From DASZCR01 sp035942915 (lineage in GTDB: Bacteria; Acidobacteriota; Blastocatellia; Pyrinomonadales; Pyrinomonadaceae), in NCBI GenBank assembly GCA_035942915.1, contig DASZCR010000106.1:1-15178 (forward strand): DNA of 15,178 bases, given 5' to 3'. This document shows positions 14,887 to 15,178 of this stretch, in pieces (positions within the stretch are counted from its first letter, which is position 1; each line of letters starts with the position of its first letter). Under the pieces are notes generated by a model. It was not told where the DNA came from. It ran no database searches and saw nothing but the letters and a program-made list of their open reading frames with translations. The translations under genes were made by a program, and so were the position numbers.

Positions 14887-15178
14887 CTACTTTGAATACT
14901 GCTCTGCGCCCATGAAGTGCAGTGAGACGTAAGGCTCATCCCCCACGACCCAACTGTCGTGGGGGGTGGGCGGGACGTAGAACAGACTTCCCGGCGTGAG
15001 TTCGACAATCCTCCCGTCCGACATTGCCGCTACGGCGCGCCCGGAGACGACGAGTCCGACGTGCTCGACTTCGCAGAGAGCCGTTTCGGCCGTCGGCGCA
15101 ACGTGCTCCGACCACTTCCAGCCCGGTTCGTAAGTAGCGCGCCCGATGGTCAGGCCGCCGATTCTGACAATCTCAAAC
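14887..15178 (-). CDS. Cupin-domain protein (partial, N-terminus off window)
   Basis: These are the last 96 codons of a minus-strand gene whose start lies beyond the right edge. The visible sequence is a single cupin barrel: GRATYEPGWKWSEHV, then CEVEHVGLVVSGRAVAAMSDG as the first cupin motif, and ELTPGSLFYVPPTPHDSWVVGDEP as the second. Histidines in EHV, EHVG and PPTPHD are possible metal ligands, but the standard HxH pair of motif 1 is not obvious. Small cupins of this pattern are mostly uncharacterised and may bind a metal or small ligand. The stop (14887-14889) is 12 bases from that of the convergent tricorn gene. Confidence 0.85.
   Translation of the reverse strand, partial: FEIVRIGGLTIGRATYEPGWKWSEHVAPTAETALCEVEHVGLVVSGRAVAAMSDGRIVELTPGSLFYVPPTPHDSWVVGDEPYVSLHFMGAEQYSK

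Noticed and set aside
14940..14965. Inverted repeat CCCCCACGAC / GTCGTGGGGG as a terminator for the tricorn gene
   Set aside because: It has no T run on either side and encodes the conserved PPTPHDSWVVGD motif of the cupin, so it is probably incidental to coding.

Overview
This is a GC-rich chromosomal window, most likely from an Acidobacteriota genome (Blastocatellia-like). That assignment is an inference. It rests on the gene set: a TIGR02999-type ECF sigma factor next to a transmembrane Ser/Thr kinase with a long helical C-terminus, a secreted tricorn-like protease with a PDZ domain, a BamB-like PQQ propeller and a thermostable-type subtilase. I see no rRNA, tRNA, CRISPR array, insertion sequence, attachment site or replication origin.

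Layout. Positions 1-1968 (minus strand) hold a two-gene operon: an aminoglycoside-phosphotransferase-fold small-molecule kinase, then a membrane sensor histidine kinase cut by the window edge just after its phospho-acceptor His. A 299-base divergent spacer follows. Positions 2268-3488 (plus) encode a secreted aqualysin/proteinase K-type protease, followed by a hairpin. Positions 3489-3950 have no convincing gene but hold a candidate structured leader. Positions 3951-6080 (plus) encode a REC-PAS-GGDEF-EAL cyclic-di-GMP enzyme with both catalytic sites complete. A strong bidirectional terminator (6089-6138) separates it from a convergent, membrane-anchored PQQ-propeller protein (6135-7970, minus). 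A short divergent promoter region then leads to the sigma factor (8094-8678), the Ser/Thr kinase (8682-11402) and the tricorn-like protease (11479-14874), all plus. The right edge is a convergent, incomplete cupin gene (minus).

How the genes may work together. The window is dominated by signalling and envelope proteolysis: a two-component sensor, a cyclic-di-GMP enzyme, and a sigma/kinase pair next to a secreted protease and an envelope propeller. The sigma factor and kinase are separated by 3 bases and no anti-sigma gene is visible. The sigma factor also lacks the usual acidic motif in region 2.2 and has threonines there. This makes phosphorylation of the sigma factor by its neighbour a reasonable, testable model.

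The observations most worth a second look are: the subtilase has Gly in place of the oxyanion-hole Asn although the rest of the aqualysin framework is intact; the sigma/kinase pair as described; a candidate leader RNA with mutually exclusive hairpins upstream of the cyclic-di-GMP gene; and a receiver domain lacking its conserved lysine. I did not find clear evidence of an entirely new multi-gene system.
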